This document shows positions 32,223 through 41,299 of a DNA stretch of 64,000 nucleotides, in pieces; position 1 is the stretch's first letter; each line of letters begins with the position of its first letter. This DNA comes from an uncultured Ignavibacteriota bacterium (GTDB lineage: Bacteria > Bacteroidota > Ignavibacteria > Palsa-1295). Position numbers and translations under genes: made by a program. The stretch lies in the NCBI GenBank assembly GCA_903900335.1, contig CAIUMP010000053.1, positions 1 through 64,000 on the forward strand. Direction: 5' to 3'. The notes under the pieces were generated by a model, which worked only from the letters and a program-made list of their open reading frames with translations, was not told the DNA's origin and did not search any database.

Positions 32223-33362
32223 ATGAGCCAAGAAAATTCTACATCCAGACCAGAGCTTTTTGACATGATCGGTGAGCGGGACCACGAGCAGGTGGTTATG
32301 TGCCACGATAAGGAATCCGGTTTGAAGGCCATCATCGGCGTTCATAATACAACCCTCGGACCCGCCCTCGGCGGAACCCGCATGTGGACATACGCCAGCG
32401 ACTACGATGCGCTCAACGACGTGCTTCGTCTTTCACGCGGCATGACCTACAAGGCCGCAGTTGCCGGACTCAACCTCGGTGGTGGCAAGGCCGTTATCAT
32501 CGGCGATCCGCGGAAGGATAAGAGCGAGGCGATGTTCCGTGCGTTCGGACGTTTCGTCGAAGGTCTCGGTGGGCGTTACATCACGGCCGAAGACGTTGGC
32601 ACCGGACTCAATGAGATGGTATGGATCCGCTCGGAGACAAAGTATGTCACCGGCATTCCCGTGGAGCTCGGCGGTTCAGGCGATCCTTCGCCAGTGACGG
32701 CTCGCGGCACGTACGTTGGTATCAAGGCGTGTGCGGCGGTCAAGTACGGCAGCGATTCGCTTGCTGGCAAGAAGGTTGTCATTCAGGGTGCTGGTAACGT
32801 GGCGGCATCGCTCGCGAAGTATCTTACCGACGATGGTGCTAAAGTTGTCATAACGGATATTTATCTGGACAAAGCGAACGCTGTTGCCAAGGAGACGGGC
32901 GCTGAAGTGGTTGCGCCAGAGAAGATCTTCGGGTTGGATTGCGACATCTTTGCTCCGTGCGCGTTGGGTGCGATCATCAATGATGAGTCGATCGCACAGC
33001 TTAAGTGTGCGATCGTTGCTGGTGCTGCGAACAACCAACTTGCAAATGAAGAGCGTCATGGGAAGGCACTGAAGGATCGCGGTATTCTCTTCGCGCCGGA
33101 TTACGTCATCAATGCTGGCGGACTCATCAACGTTGCTAACGAGCTCGAGGGCTATACGCAGAGCCGTGCGCTAAAGCAGGCTGATGGTATTTACGATTCG
33201 CTCAAGAAGATCCTTCTTCGTGCGCAGGATGAGAACATCACGACCGTCGAGGCCTCCAACAAGGTCGCCGAAGATCGAATCCGGGCCGTCGCATCAACGA
33301 AGCGCATTTACGCCTCGAAGTCCGATTTCAGCGGACGTTTCGGGGAGTATTGGAAGCGATAA
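32223..33362 (+). CDS. Leucine (branched-chain amino acid) dehydrogenase
   Basis: A 379-residue Glu/Leu/Phe/Val dehydrogenase. Seen in order: DHEQVVMCHDKESGLKAII, NTTLGPALGGTRMW, the catalytic lysine region MTYKAAVAGLNLGGGKAVI, ITAEDVGTGLNEM, GGSGDPSPVTARGTYVGIKA, the NAD-binding loop KKVVIQGAGNVAASLAKYL, DIFAPCALGAIIND, AGAANNQLAN and VINAGGLINVANELEG. It oxidatively deaminates leucine, valine and isoleucine with NAD, or runs in reverse. Compared with typical members the N-terminus has about 12 extra Ser/Thr-rich residues; the start may be 32127 instead. With mce this suggests branched-chain and propionyl-CoA catabolism. It ends at a bidirectional terminator. Confidence 0.93.
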   Translation: MSQENSTSRPELFDMIGERDHEQVVMCHDKESGLKAIIGVHNTTLGPALGGTRMWTYASDYDALNDVLRLSRGMTYKAAVAGLNLGGGKAVIIGDPRKDKSEAMFRAFGRFVEGLGGRYITAEDVGTGLNEMVWIRSETKYVTGIPVELGGSGDPSPVTARGTYVGIKACAAVKYGSDSLAGKKVVIQGAGNVAASLAKYLTDDGAKVVITDIYLDKANAVAKETGAEVVAPEKIFGLDCDIFAPCALGAIINDESIAQLKCAIVAGAANNQLANEERHGKALKDRGILFAPDYVINAGGLINVANELEGYTQSRALKQADGIYDSLKKILLRAQDENITTVEASNKVAEDRIRAVASTKRIYASKSDFSGRFGEYWKR

Positions 33363-33423
33363 GATAAGTGTACTCGCGCAAAAAGGTCGGAGAATTGTCC
33401 GCTCTTTTTTGCATGAAATAGAA

Positions 33424-33447
33424 GAGGCCGGGTTCAAACCCGGCCTC
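33424..33447. terminator. Bidirectional terminator between convergent genes
   Basis: GAGGCCGGG TTCAAA CCCGGCCTC is a perfect nine-pair stem lying between the leucine dehydrogenase stop and the stop of the convergent Spy-like gene. It is preceded by an A-run and CTTTTTTG at 33400-33410. Confidence 0.7.
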
Positions 33448-33470
33448 GCACATTGGAAATGTGACGGGAG

Positions 33471-33848
33471 TTAGTCTTTGTCCTTGTGCTCGTGCTTGGC
33501 GATCATCTCTTTCCACTTCGCTTGCTGATCGGCGGTTAGGATTGGCGTTACTTGCGCTTTGACGTTCTCCATGTCAGCCTTCATCTTAGCTTTGGCCGTT
33601 TGCTGCGCTGGCGAGTCCTTGGTCGCTGCCTTGACAGCTTCATGGTCTGCTTTGAACGTTGCTTCGTTCTGCGCGTAGATCGCTTTGATCTGCGTGGCCT
33701 GCGCGTCGGTGAGGTTCAGCTCTTTCTTCATGTGCTCGATCCGATTCTCCGGGTCGAAGCGATGCCCACCTGCACATGCGGTGAGTGTACCCGCCGCGAG
33801 CGTACCGCAAACGGCGAAAGCGCTGAGTGTTCTCTTGATTGTAGTCAT
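33471..33848 (-). CDS. Spy/CpxP-like periplasmic lipoprotein
   Basis: A 125-residue protein with a lipoprotein-type signal (LAAGTLTAC, modified Cys expected at residue 25). The mature part is all-helical and charged, with two LTxxQ-type motifs: LNLTDAQATQIKAIYAQNE and ILTADQQAKWKEMIAKH. This is the layout of Spy/CpxP proteins, ATP-independent periplasmic chaperones that respond to envelope stress. The chain ends in a His/Lys/Asp-rich tail (KHEHKDKD) that could bind metal. No regulator is adjacent, so its trigger is unknown. Confidence 0.78.
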   Translation of the reverse strand: MTTIKRTLSAFAVCGTLAAGTLTACAGGHRFDPENRIEHMKKELNLTDAQATQIKAIYAQNEATFKADHEAVKAATKDSPAQQTAKAKMKADMENVKAQVTPILTADQQAKWKEMIAKHEHKDKD

Positions 33849-34055
33849 AGTCTTGTTCGAGAGTTGTTGTTCTGCAACGAAGCGGGCGGTTTCAAGCGCT
33901 TGCGCTTCGTGTGATTGTTTGATACACTCTCTACTCTTTGTTGTGGGACTTTGTTACCGGACGGGGGATTTAACTTTCTTCACCAATCAATTCATGCATG
34001 ATGCGTCATCTCGGGACTCTTCGCAATGACGTCAGAGCGTGAACATATAATGAAG

Positions 34056-34074
34056 ATGGGGCCGAAGCCCCACC
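34056..34074 (-). terminator. Hairpin downstream of the YfhO gene
   Basis: On the minus strand GTGGGGC TTCG GCCCCAT forms a stem closed by a stable TTCG tetraloop 33 bases after the YfhO stop, followed by CTTCATT. The rest of the 33849-34106 gap holds nothing recognised. Confidence 0.55.
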
Positions 34075-34106
34075 TTTCAAGTCACTCAAATTTCAGAAAG
34101 CTACGT

Positions 34107-36863
34107 TCAAACATTATCCGGCAGAATCTCGACCTCCGGTTTCCTCTTACGCTTTGCCATCCCGAAGCTTGCGATGCCCAAGCCGAAGCCGATGAGCGCC
34201 AGGCAGTTCATGCCAAGCGAAATGGAGCGGCCCGTCTGGTAGTTGGCATCACGGAAGGAGAAGTGGATTTCATGCGCACCAGCAGGAACGACGATCGCAC
34301 GGAACGCATAATCAGCACGATAGATTGGCGTCGGTTTGCCATCGATAGTGGCAGTCCAATCAGGATACCATGTGTCAGACATGAAGAGTAGTCGATTGCC
34401 CTTGGTCTTCGTTTGCATGCTAACGTTCTCGTTCTTGTACTGCGTGATCGTCGCGGACTCAGCGCTGTCGATCGGTTGCTGTTCCAGCGCGGGCATACCC
34501 TTTGGTGCCTCATCGAAATAGACAACATCGCGCGGATTGAATGAGCCGGCATTCATCGCGTGCAGAATGTCGAGCTTCGGTTTTACATCATAGCGATAGG
34601 ACAAGAACGCGCGCGGCAATACATGAGGGTTCTGCCAAACGATCGCAGGAATTCCGGGCTTGCCGTCCTGGCCTTGAGGGGCTGGCTCTTTGGATTGGAA
34701 TGCACCCAAGAACCGCGTCTGGTCATTCGAGAGTCCGCCGTTCGCGATGATGTACTTCGTGTTCAGCAGATCGAACATGAACGGATTGAAGATGCCGTTG
34801 CCATTTTCGTTGCCGGTGATGTCGACCACATCCTGGAAGGCACGCATCTTGGCAGCGTGATATCCGCCAGCAGATTGAATGCCGTAACTGACGAGCACGT
34901 TGGATGGATTTTGTTCCGTCAAGTCTGTGACGCGATAGAGCGACTTATCCTGCTTGATGAAGTCTATGTAGTCATGCGAAGCGAAGCTGCTCTGGTATTG
35001 ATCTTTTGTGATGATCTCCATGGGACGAGTATCCACGCGCCAGAGATCAATGATGCAGAGCAAGAATAAGCCAACGGCTAAGACAAGCGGGGAGAGCTTG
35101 CGCTGCAAGAAGTAGAGTGCAAGACCACATGCGGCCACAGCGAGCAGCGCCCCGATGACGGCGTCGTTGGCGGCTGTCGAAGCGATAAACTCCTTGATGC
35201 CATCGGGATAGCTCGCGATGTGGCTCTTCGCCATCCCGGATTTCACCGCGCCGGTGATCATGCTACGGCCAAGCAGGGAGATAAGGAAGAATGCACCGGA
35301 TGCATAGAGTCCGTACTTAAAGAACTTTTGCAAGCGAGCATCTTCTTCCGGTCGCTTGATCTTCCATACGCGGAGGATCTCCTCGAAGGTCAGCGCTGCG
35401 AGTATAGGGAAGCAGAGCTGCATCAACACGAGCGCCATCATCGGCGCACGGAATTTGTTGAACATCGGGAAGAGATTGAACATCGGCTTGAAGAGGATGG
35501 ACCGGAATGCGAATCCATGCTCCGTGGTAGCATCGCCGCCGAATGAAAGCAGCAGCGCGAAGAGGCTGATGATCGTTAGCGGCGCGACCAGTCGGTCGCG
35601 CTTCCAAAGCGAGAAGATCCCTATGATGGCAAGAACGAATACGACGATGCCCGTATAGTTAGCCGCGTCGGTACCGTTCATCTGTCCCCAGTAGGTTGGG
35701 ATGCGCGTTTCACCTTGAACCTCTGGTCCCTCGTAGGGGAGCTTGCCGAAGCCATAATAGCCTGGGATAAGGAATGTGATCATTTCTCCGGGAGAGAAGG
35801 ACCACGCCGTTGCATAATTCCAATCCAAGCCGCCGGACTCTGTCGTAGCATTATTCGAGGAGACTCTGCTTTCCTTACCATCTGCCGCTTGGGTATCCTT
35901 GATCGGAGGGGAGGAGCGAATGGAATAGGGTGCGTATGCTTGCATGGACATATAGCGATCTGCCGACATCGCAAACGCGACACCCGTCATCAGCAGCGCG
36001 AGCACTCCGGAGCGCAGTAACGGTCCGATCACATGCATCTTTGAACTCTCGTGTTTACGCAGAAGCTCGACGATCAACGAGACTACGAAATAGAGCAGCA
36101 CCGCAAGGAAGACGTAGAAGATCATCTGCGCGTGCGTGGACTCCAGCAAAAAGTGGAAAGAAGTTGCGAGCACAGCGGACCAAAACACGAGGGCCGGCCA
36201 CTCCATCTTCTGGGAGCGTAGCCGCTCAATGCCCATGAAGATATACGGCATCGTCATGATGGCGAAGATCTTCGTGTTGTGGCCGATCATTACGTACGTA
36301 ATGATCCACGTTGAAAAAATGGCGCTAAATGCGGCAAAGAGTGCGACGACGCGCGATGTGTTCCGCGTGACCCGCATCAATAAGTACATGCCGAGACCCA
36401 GGATAAAGTAATGCCAGATATGCGTCATCGCATCCGTGTTCGGCGAGAGCGCGCGTGGGATGGATTGAGCAAAATCGAAGACGACATGCACCAGGTCATA
36501 CGTTCGCGTGCCCGTTACGACAAGCGCCGAGAACGCTGGCATTCCGCAGAAGATGTTCGGCATCCATTGCGGGACAGCAGATCCGTTGGCCGCAGCAGAA
36601 TCCACGAAGGGCTTGAAGCTATCGGAAGCGACATTGTCGCCGGCGGAGAAGACGTGCGAGGAATCCAGTACGCCGCGGAAGAAGACGATCAGCGAAAGGA
36701 AGAGCAGCGCGACGGCAACGGCATCGCGCCACTTCTCCGGGATGAAATGCCCGAGCGAGCGGGAGGCAACGTCCCGCTCAGCCTGCATCGCCGCGATGTG
36801 CGGATGCTGCTTGGTGGACTTGGACTTTGTTACAACTGGTTGTCCGTTCGGTTCTTTCGCCAT
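34107..36863 (-). CDS. YfhO-family multi-pass membrane protein
   Basis: A 918-residue protein. About 50 polar residues precede the first membrane helix (VAVALLFLSLIVFFRGVL), followed by the conserved first periplasmic loop SAGDNVASDSFKPFV and WMPNIFCGMPAFSAL, and then roughly a dozen further helices to residue ~600. A soluble C-terminal domain (DYIDFIKQDKSLYRV ... FNPFMFDLLNTKYIIANG) and a last membrane helix (SISLGMNCLALIGFGLGI) complete the YfhO plan. The family is related to GT-C glycosyltransferases that use lipid-linked sugars; in Gram-positive bacteria YfhO helps glycosylate lipoteichoic acid. The acceptor here is unknown. It is monocistronic. Confidence 0.85.
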   Translation of the reverse strand: MAKEPNGQPVVTKSKSTKQHPHIAAMQAERDVASRSLGHFIPEKWRDAVAVALLFLSLIVFFRGVLDSSHVFSAGDNVASDSFKPFVDSAAANGSAVPQWMPNIFCGMPAFSALVVTGTRTYDLVHVVFDFAQSIPRALSPNTDAMTHIWHYFILGLGMYLLMRVTRNTSRVVALFAAFSAIFSTWIITYVMIGHNTKIFAIMTMPYIFMGIERLRSQKMEWPALVFWSAVLATSFHFLLESTHAQMIFYVFLAVLLYFVVSLIVELLRKHESSKMHVIGPLLRSGVLALLMTGVAFAMSADRYMSMQAYAPYSIRSSPPIKDTQAADGKESRVSSNNATTESGGLDWNYATAWSFSPGEMITFLIPGYYGFGKLPYEGPEVQGETRIPTYWGQMNGTDAANYTGIVVFVLAIIGIFSLWKRDRLVAPLTIISLFALLLSFGGDATTEHGFAFRSILFKPMFNLFPMFNKFRAPMMALVLMQLCFPILAALTFEEILRVWKIKRPEEDARLQKFFKYGLYASGAFFLISLLGRSMITGAVKSGMAKSHIASYPDGIKEFIASTAANDAVIGALLAVAACGLALYFLQRKLSPLVLAVGLFLLCIIDLWRVDTRPMEIITKDQYQSSFASHDYIDFIKQDKSLYRVTDLTEQNPSNVLVSYGIQSAGGYHAAKMRAFQDVVDITGNENGNGIFNPFMFDLLNTKYIIANGGLSNDQTRFLGAFQSKEPAPQGQDGKPGIPAIVWQNPHVLPRAFLSYRYDVKPKLDILHAMNAGSFNPRDVVYFDEAPKGMPALEQQPIDSAESATITQYKNENVSMQTKTKGNRLLFMSDTWYPDWTATIDGKPTPIYRADYAFRAIVVPAGAHEIHFSFRDANYQTGRSISLGMNCLALIGFGLGIASFGMAKRKRKPEVEILPDNV

Positions 36864-37222
36864 GCGAGGTTACGTCGTTTGATAGGTTGCCGAAAATACT
36901 AGCCCTACGCTAACTGGACTCCCGGAAAAATAGTGCGACAGGGGGCGATGTTTGGGAGGTAATCGCGCGGGTGGCATGACTTCAAGGCGTAGACCGCTAC
37001 TTTGCGATATCCGATCATTCAAGACATTGCACGGTCGGAGTTCATAGCGTCAGGAAATAATGGTCTGCGGTGTTGAGATCGAAGTGATGCCGGCTGGGTG
37101 CAAAGCGCTATCCACACGCCAGGCGCCGACCATCGATGCCAGAAGATTGCCCGGTAGCAGAGGACGCACCGAGACACTCGCTGATCGTGTAGTTGAAGTA
37201 GCGGGTTGTGGATATTGGCGTG
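36864..37222. other. 359-bp gap upstream of the YfhO gene
   Basis: It holds the YfhO leader; TATTTTCG on the minus strand near 36890-36897 is one base from a TAnnTTTG box. No gene or strong repeat was recognised. Short minus-strand ORFs that run on from the kelch-like gene have no known motif. Confidence 0.45.
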
Positions 37223-38515
37223 TCACTGAACGGGGTGCTTCCAGAAGCTTGATGCGTCGAGGTTCGATGGGCAGAGGTAAATCCAGTTTGCAGAGGCAAC
37301 GAGAATCGGGGATGGTCCTGCGTCCATTGGAACATTGCACACAATTCGCGAGGATCCATCCGCAAGCGAGTACTCCTTGATCTTACCGAGAGCCACGTAA
37401 TACAGAGACTTTCCCGTTACCGCATACGACGCGGATGGCGGTTCAAGTTGTGATGCGGCAATCGCTGGATTCTTGCTCCATGCATCACTCATCGGATTGT
37501 ACGCCCACCATTGATAGGTCTCTTGGTAGAGGGAGTCGAGATGCCCCGTCAATACATAGCACGTGCCAGTGCCGCTGATCGATTCGACGATGTTCAATCC
37601 CCAGAACGGAGGTGTTGCCATCTCCTTCCACTCGGATGTGGCATCGTCGTATCGCCAGAGATTCACGATCCGCGTTGTGTCGCCATAGTACGCGTTGTTA
37701 TGGCCGCATCCAGCAAATATGAAGTTGCCATCGGTGAAGAAGATCGGTTGGAGCGGCGCCAGCGCCGGGTTTGTCGGGAGTTTTGAAACGCTGTTCGTCT
37801 TCGGATCGAACACTTCAAATCCCGCCGCATTCGTTACACCTGAGAGGAAATAGGCCTTGCCATGAAGTGTCAACGACAGAGGCTGAATTAGATCGAAAGC
37901 TTTTGAAGACCATGTGCCGCTGTTCTCATCGAAGAGTTCGAGCTTCTTCTGCGATCCCTGTTGCGCCGAACCAAAACAGAGCTTCCCTGAGCACGCCACA
38001 GGTACGCAGACAGGGTCGAACGCTTCGGGTCGGACTCCCGCTGAGACCCACCCTTGTGAGTCACGTGAGGCGAAGACGCCTACGTTCGAAGCCCAATATG
38101 TTTTGCCGTTGATCAAGACAAAAGCGGTAGCAGTCAGCGCCGTATCCGCCTGTGGCGGAAGTGTAAGAGTGACGGAGAAGACCGCTATGGCCGGACTGGG
38201 AGAGGGGTTGGTTGCTTGGCAAAATAGGGTAGTATCGAATTTCCGGCCGTCTGAGACTTTGAACCCGCAGGATGAAATCAAGTCAATATCATAACCGCTA
38301 ACAAAGGGGAGCACGGGTCCGACAGGACATTGACAACTTGCATTGAGGAACACCTGGCCGAGATAGACTGCGCGGCCTCCCATTGTCAAGCCAGGGTCTC
38401 CTTGGGAGGAACTCAGCCCAGAGGGCACGCTAAGGGAATTGGTGCAACCCGCTAGCATGAAAAGAATCCATATCCGAGAAAAAGTAGCGAATAATATCGA
38501 ACGTTCAGTTGTCAT
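37223..38515 (-). CDS. Kelch-like lipoprotein
   Basis: A 430-residue protein with a lipoprotein signal (WILFMLAGC, Cys24). The middle and C-terminal parts contain four to five kelch-like blades of ~50 residues built around paired Gly and Trp/Tyr: GKAYFLSGVTNAAGFEVFD, NFIFAGCGHNNAYYGD followed by LWRYDDATSEWKEMATPP, GTCYVLTGHLDSLYQETYQW followed by WAYNPMSDAWSKNPA, and KSLYYVALGKIKEYSL. Kelch propellers bind proteins or sugars. It has an unusual number of cysteines in the N-terminal third (NASCQCPVG, SSCGF, VCVPVACSGKLC), which may form disulphides. It is anchored to a membrane by lipid; function unknown. Confidence 0.65.
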   Translation of the reverse strand: MTTERSILFATFSRIWILFMLAGCTNSLSVPSGLSSSQGDPGLTMGGRAVYLGQVFLNASCQCPVGPVLPFVSGYDIDLISSCGFKVSDGRKFDTTLFCQATNPSPSPAIAVFSVTLTLPPQADTALTATAFVLINGKTYWASNVGVFASRDSQGWVSAGVRPEAFDPVCVPVACSGKLCFGSAQQGSQKKLELFDENSGTWSSKAFDLIQPLSLTLHGKAYFLSGVTNAAGFEVFDPKTNSVSKLPTNPALAPLQPIFFTDGNFIFAGCGHNNAYYGDTTRIVNLWRYDDATSEWKEMATPPFWGLNIVESISGTGTCYVLTGHLDSLYQETYQWWAYNPMSDAWSKNPAIAASQLEPPSASYAVTGKSLYYVALGKIKEYSLADGSSRIVCNVPMDAGPSPILVASANWIYLCPSNLDASSFWKHPVQ

Positions 38516-38810
38516 GGAAATTCAGATCAATCAATTCACGAGTAAAATTTGGTATCAGCTGCATATTTCTAATGCAAAAATAGCCATTCCCAAAAGTCGC
38601 GTTGTCATGGTTCTGTCATAAGAGTGTCAGATGTTTGAAATGGATTTCAGCAGAGGGATCGTCGTCTCTGACGGCAGTTGTAGAGCAACCGTGATTGATC
38701 TCGGTGTCGGTGGGTTATTTCTCCGATCCTGGCCATAAGCGGCAACCCTGACTCAACTGGATTCAGGAAGCGAAAAATAGTACCGATTCTCCGCGCACAT
38801 AGTCGGACAG

Positions 38811-38908
38811 ATTGGCACGCTGGAGGTTTCACGTTGCCGATGGGATCTATTATTTGCGAGTGAGTTCGGGCGGTTTTTGTTGAGACGCGGCGGGTTGTGG
38901 TGGGGTGA
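38811..38908 (+). pseudogene. Decayed T9SS sorting-domain fragment
   Basis: Translating with two single-base frame changes gives IGTLEVS, then LP-DGIYYLRVSSGGF, then VETRRVVVVG and a stop. This is the last part of a Por/T9SS sorting domain (usual form LPxGxYxxRxxxG...xxxKxxxxR). One base seems lost near 38837 (in TTGCCGATGG) and one T gained in the T5 run at 38874-38878. No body of a gene is seen upstream. A palindromic repeat of the TGTAGC family starts 12 bases after the stop, as at the end of the intact T9SS gene at 994. Confidence 0.45.
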
Positions 38909-38920
38909 TGATGGTAGTGA

Positions 38921-38980
38921 CGTGTAGCGCGGACTTCAGTCTGCGCATAGGGGGTCACAGACTAAAGTCTGTGCTACACG
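38921..38980. repeat. Palindromic repeat, TGTAGC/CTTTAG family, copy 2
   Basis: Starts CGTGTAGCGCGGACTTCAGT and ends CTAAAGTCTGTGCTACACG. It shares almost all arm bases with copy 1 at 1000-1060, including the nested GACTTTAGTC-type core, and differs mainly in the loop. Confidence 0.8.
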
Positions 38981-39220
38981 GGGAGGTGGGGAGAAATTTG
39001 TGGCTTTCTACCGAATTCCTGGTCGGTTCGGGAACCGCAAAAAATTTATGGAAAGCGCTTTCTGTCCTATAGACAAAAAGCTGTAAGTTGTTGATTTATA
39101 TGAGAAGTTCATGAATCGCGAATTTACATCACACAACTAATGTGCTTGCGCGTGGTACCTCTGCTTGGTATTATGAATTGCCAATTTACACACGCACCGA
39201 AATTTGCTGCGCTATGAAAG

Positions 39221-41299
39221 CTATTCTTTCGTCGGGGTAGTGACGATGACAGTAACGGTTCTGGAGTAGAAACGGCCTTCGGGGAGGGAGTTGTCGTAAA
39301 GAAGGACAGAGCGCCCGAGTCCGCGGACCTCGCCCTGGTCGATGCCAATGATACGCTTTGTGGATTTAGCTCGGAGTTCGGAAAGCTGTTGGTTGTACTC
39401 ATCGGAGCCCATGCGATCGGTATATCCGAGAATCGCGACCTTGGACTGGCTGGTAATGCGTGCCTTGACGAAATTGGCTATCCGGCGGTTTGCATCTGAA
39501 AGCTCACCTCGGTCGAAATCGAAGAGAATGAGGCTATATCGGGAAATAATGGTGTCCACCGAGCCCTGGTTGTGCTTGTCGCTGAGCGTGAAATGTCGGA
39601 ATGGGATGGGCACGTCGCCAGACTCCGCTGGGCGGCCAGTTTCGTCCGCAACCTGTAGCAGGGTGTGGACCGTGTCGAGGTGAAGGAGGGTGGATTCGTG
39701 CTCCTTATCGAGATCCCAGTCGAGGTGGGTCGGTAGGGAGTCCTTGCCTGCAAAGCCCTTGAGTTTATTGGAGTTACTGGTGGCCGAGACCTCCCACTGC
39801 CGGAATCCGGACTCGGCGACGCCGTGTGGTAGGAATCGAATCTTGGCGGGATTCGGAATGTGGGCGGTATCGGTCGTGAATATGGGCTCCATGACCTGCC
39901 AAAGGTTGGAGGTGATCTCGACTCGGCGGTTTTCTACGGAGCCGTCGGAGTCGGCAACGGAAGAAGGCTTTTCTGGTAGGCCTCGCACCTCGAGTTTCAA
40001 GCGTGCCGGGTCGATCTTCCAGGTGTCGCGGAGGTAGTTGAAGACGGTTTCAGCTCGGGCCTGCGAGAGTGCTTTGTTGCCCTCTTCAGATTGGCCGTCG
40101 TTGCAGCCAGTGATGGTCAGCCGCCCCTTGGGGTAGTCCAGCATGCGCCTGCCGAGAATATTGATCATATCATAATAGAGCGGCAGGGTTTCGTAGTCGT
40201 TGAGCTTGGCATAGCTGAAGTGCTCCGCCTCGGCCGCGGAGATCTGATGATAGCGAGCCGCAAGTGCGGATGAGCCCTTGTCGAAAAAGAGGTAGTTCAG
40301 CAGTGGCCGATATTGCGTGCGTATGTAATCCTCGAGCACTACTTCCTTCAGCGGGTGTTCCTGGCCGACAGAGTCTACCCTCGCCAGTTGCAGGGATACG
40401 GAAAGCGCCGGGACTTTCGGTGCATGCACTTCGACTACAACCGGCGCTGGTGTAGGTGGCGGTGGTGGGGGAGTTGCCGGCGGCGGTGGGGGTGGAGGAG
40501 GAGGAGGTGGCTCTTTGAAGAGGCGATATTCGATCGCCACGCCACCCATGATGGAGCTTGCCTTCCAGTTTACACTGCTGGCCAAATTGCTGAAACCCAG
40601 CGTATAGAATGCCTCCGGAAGTGCAAAGAGAGTACCTCCGGCGTTCAGCGGAAGGCGATACTGTGCGCCAAATGTCAAGCCGAGATACAGCTTGGAGAGA
40701 TTTGGGGTGGTACCAGTGGAGTCATTGCGGATACGCTTGCCATTTTCGAAAGTGCCAGTGTTGGCTGGTTCCAGCATAGTCTCCTGCTGGTGAAATGTGT
40801 TGGCAAGTACGAAGCCGGCCACTGGTCCTACGTTGAGGGTGAGGTTTTCAACGGGAGAGTACCGCGCTAAGGGGGTGAGCGCGATCATTGAGATCGAAGA
40901 GGCGAGGGAGTGCTCGAACGTGCCGATCGTGGGGACGCCTCCGACGAGGACTGTGGTTGAGCTATCCGCCTTGAGCGTTGCGCCGAGTGTTCGAAAGCCA
41001 AGTCGCAACTCGAACGAGAGCGGGTTCGCCCAGAGAAAGTCGTAGAAGCCGCCAATTCCGAAGCCGAGACCAGAGCCGCTGGAGAATTGCGACCCGCATG
41101 TTGGGCAGTCGGGGAGCGATTGAAATGTGGCGCTGTGCTGATTAATGCCCGCCTGAACGTATCCACCAAAATGGGACGTCTCGATTCGCTCTTGGGCCAC
41201 CGAAGGGGTTGTATGGCAAAGCGAGAGCAGTAGTAGGAAGAAATACCAGCGTCCTTTGACTCCTTGATGTCGCTGCGGGTAGAGGAGGTTAAATGCCAT
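39221..41299 (-). CDS. Envelope protein with two OmpA domains
   Basis: A 692-residue protein with signal sequence (WYFFLLLLSLCHTTPSVAQ). Residues ~30-265 look like an outer-membrane beta barrel ending in a Phe-rich strand. A Pro-rich linker of about 25 residues with long proline runs follows. Then two OmpA-like peptidoglycan-binding domains occur: the first at ~330-460 (LNYLFFDKGSSALAARY, GRLTITGCNDGQSEEGN, SVENRRVEITSN) and the second at ~570-690 (SLILFDFDRGELSDANRRI, KVAILGYTDRMGSDEYNQQL). The middle segment (~470-565) resembles an Ig-like spacer. Its ATG overlaps the upstream stop by one base (TGATG), so it is co-translated with the T9SS protein at 41299-44205. Confidence 0.8.
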   Translation of the reverse strand: MAFNLLYPQRHQGVKGRWYFFLLLLSLCHTTPSVAQERIETSHFGGYVQAGINQHSATFQSLPDCPTCGSQFSSGSGLGFGIGGFYDFLWANPLSFELRLGFRTLGATLKADSSTTVLVGGVPTIGTFEHSLASSISMIALTPLARYSPVENLTLNVGPVAGFVLANTFHQQETMLEPANTGTFENGKRIRNDSTGTTPNLSKLYLGLTFGAQYRLPLNAGGTLFALPEAFYTLGFSNLASSVNWKASSIMGGVAIEYRLFKEPPPPPPPPPPPATPPPPPPTPAPVVVEVHAPKVPALSVSLQLARVDSVGQEHPLKEVVLEDYIRTQYRPLLNYLFFDKGSSALAARYHQISAAEAEHFSYAKLNDYETLPLYYDMINILGRRMLDYPKGRLTITGCNDGQSEEGNKALSQARAETVFNYLRDTWKIDPARLKLEVRGLPEKPSSVADSDGSVENRRVEITSNLWQVMEPIFTTDTAHIPNPAKIRFLPHGVAESGFRQWEVSATSNSNKLKGFAGKDSLPTHLDWDLDKEHESTLLHLDTVHTLLQVADETGRPAESGDVPIPFRHFTLSDKHNQGSVDTIISRYSLILFDFDRGELSDANRRIANFVKARITSQSKVAILGYTDRMGSDEYNQQLSELRAKSTKRIIGIDQGEVRGLGRSVLLYDNSLPEGRFYSRTVTVIVTTPTKE

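Larger units (their letters stand above)
38516..39220. other. 705-bp region with decayed T9SS tail and repeats
   Basis: No intact gene is seen. It contains the remnant of a T9SS sorting domain (38811-38908), a palindromic repeat (38921-38980), and two direct repeats of about 22 bases (ATGAAT-GC-AATTTACA) at 39111 and 39173. The 38516-38800 part shows nothing recognisable. Confidence 0.5.

Noticed and set aside
39111-39195. Two 22-base direct repeats as iterons or an attachment site
   Set aside because: Only two imperfect copies, with no integrase, replication gene or tRNA nearby; treated as minor sequence duplication.
40440-40510. G-rich run as a possible quadruplex or regulatory element
   Set aside because: It is explained by the proline-rich linker of the dual-OmpA protein on the minus strand.
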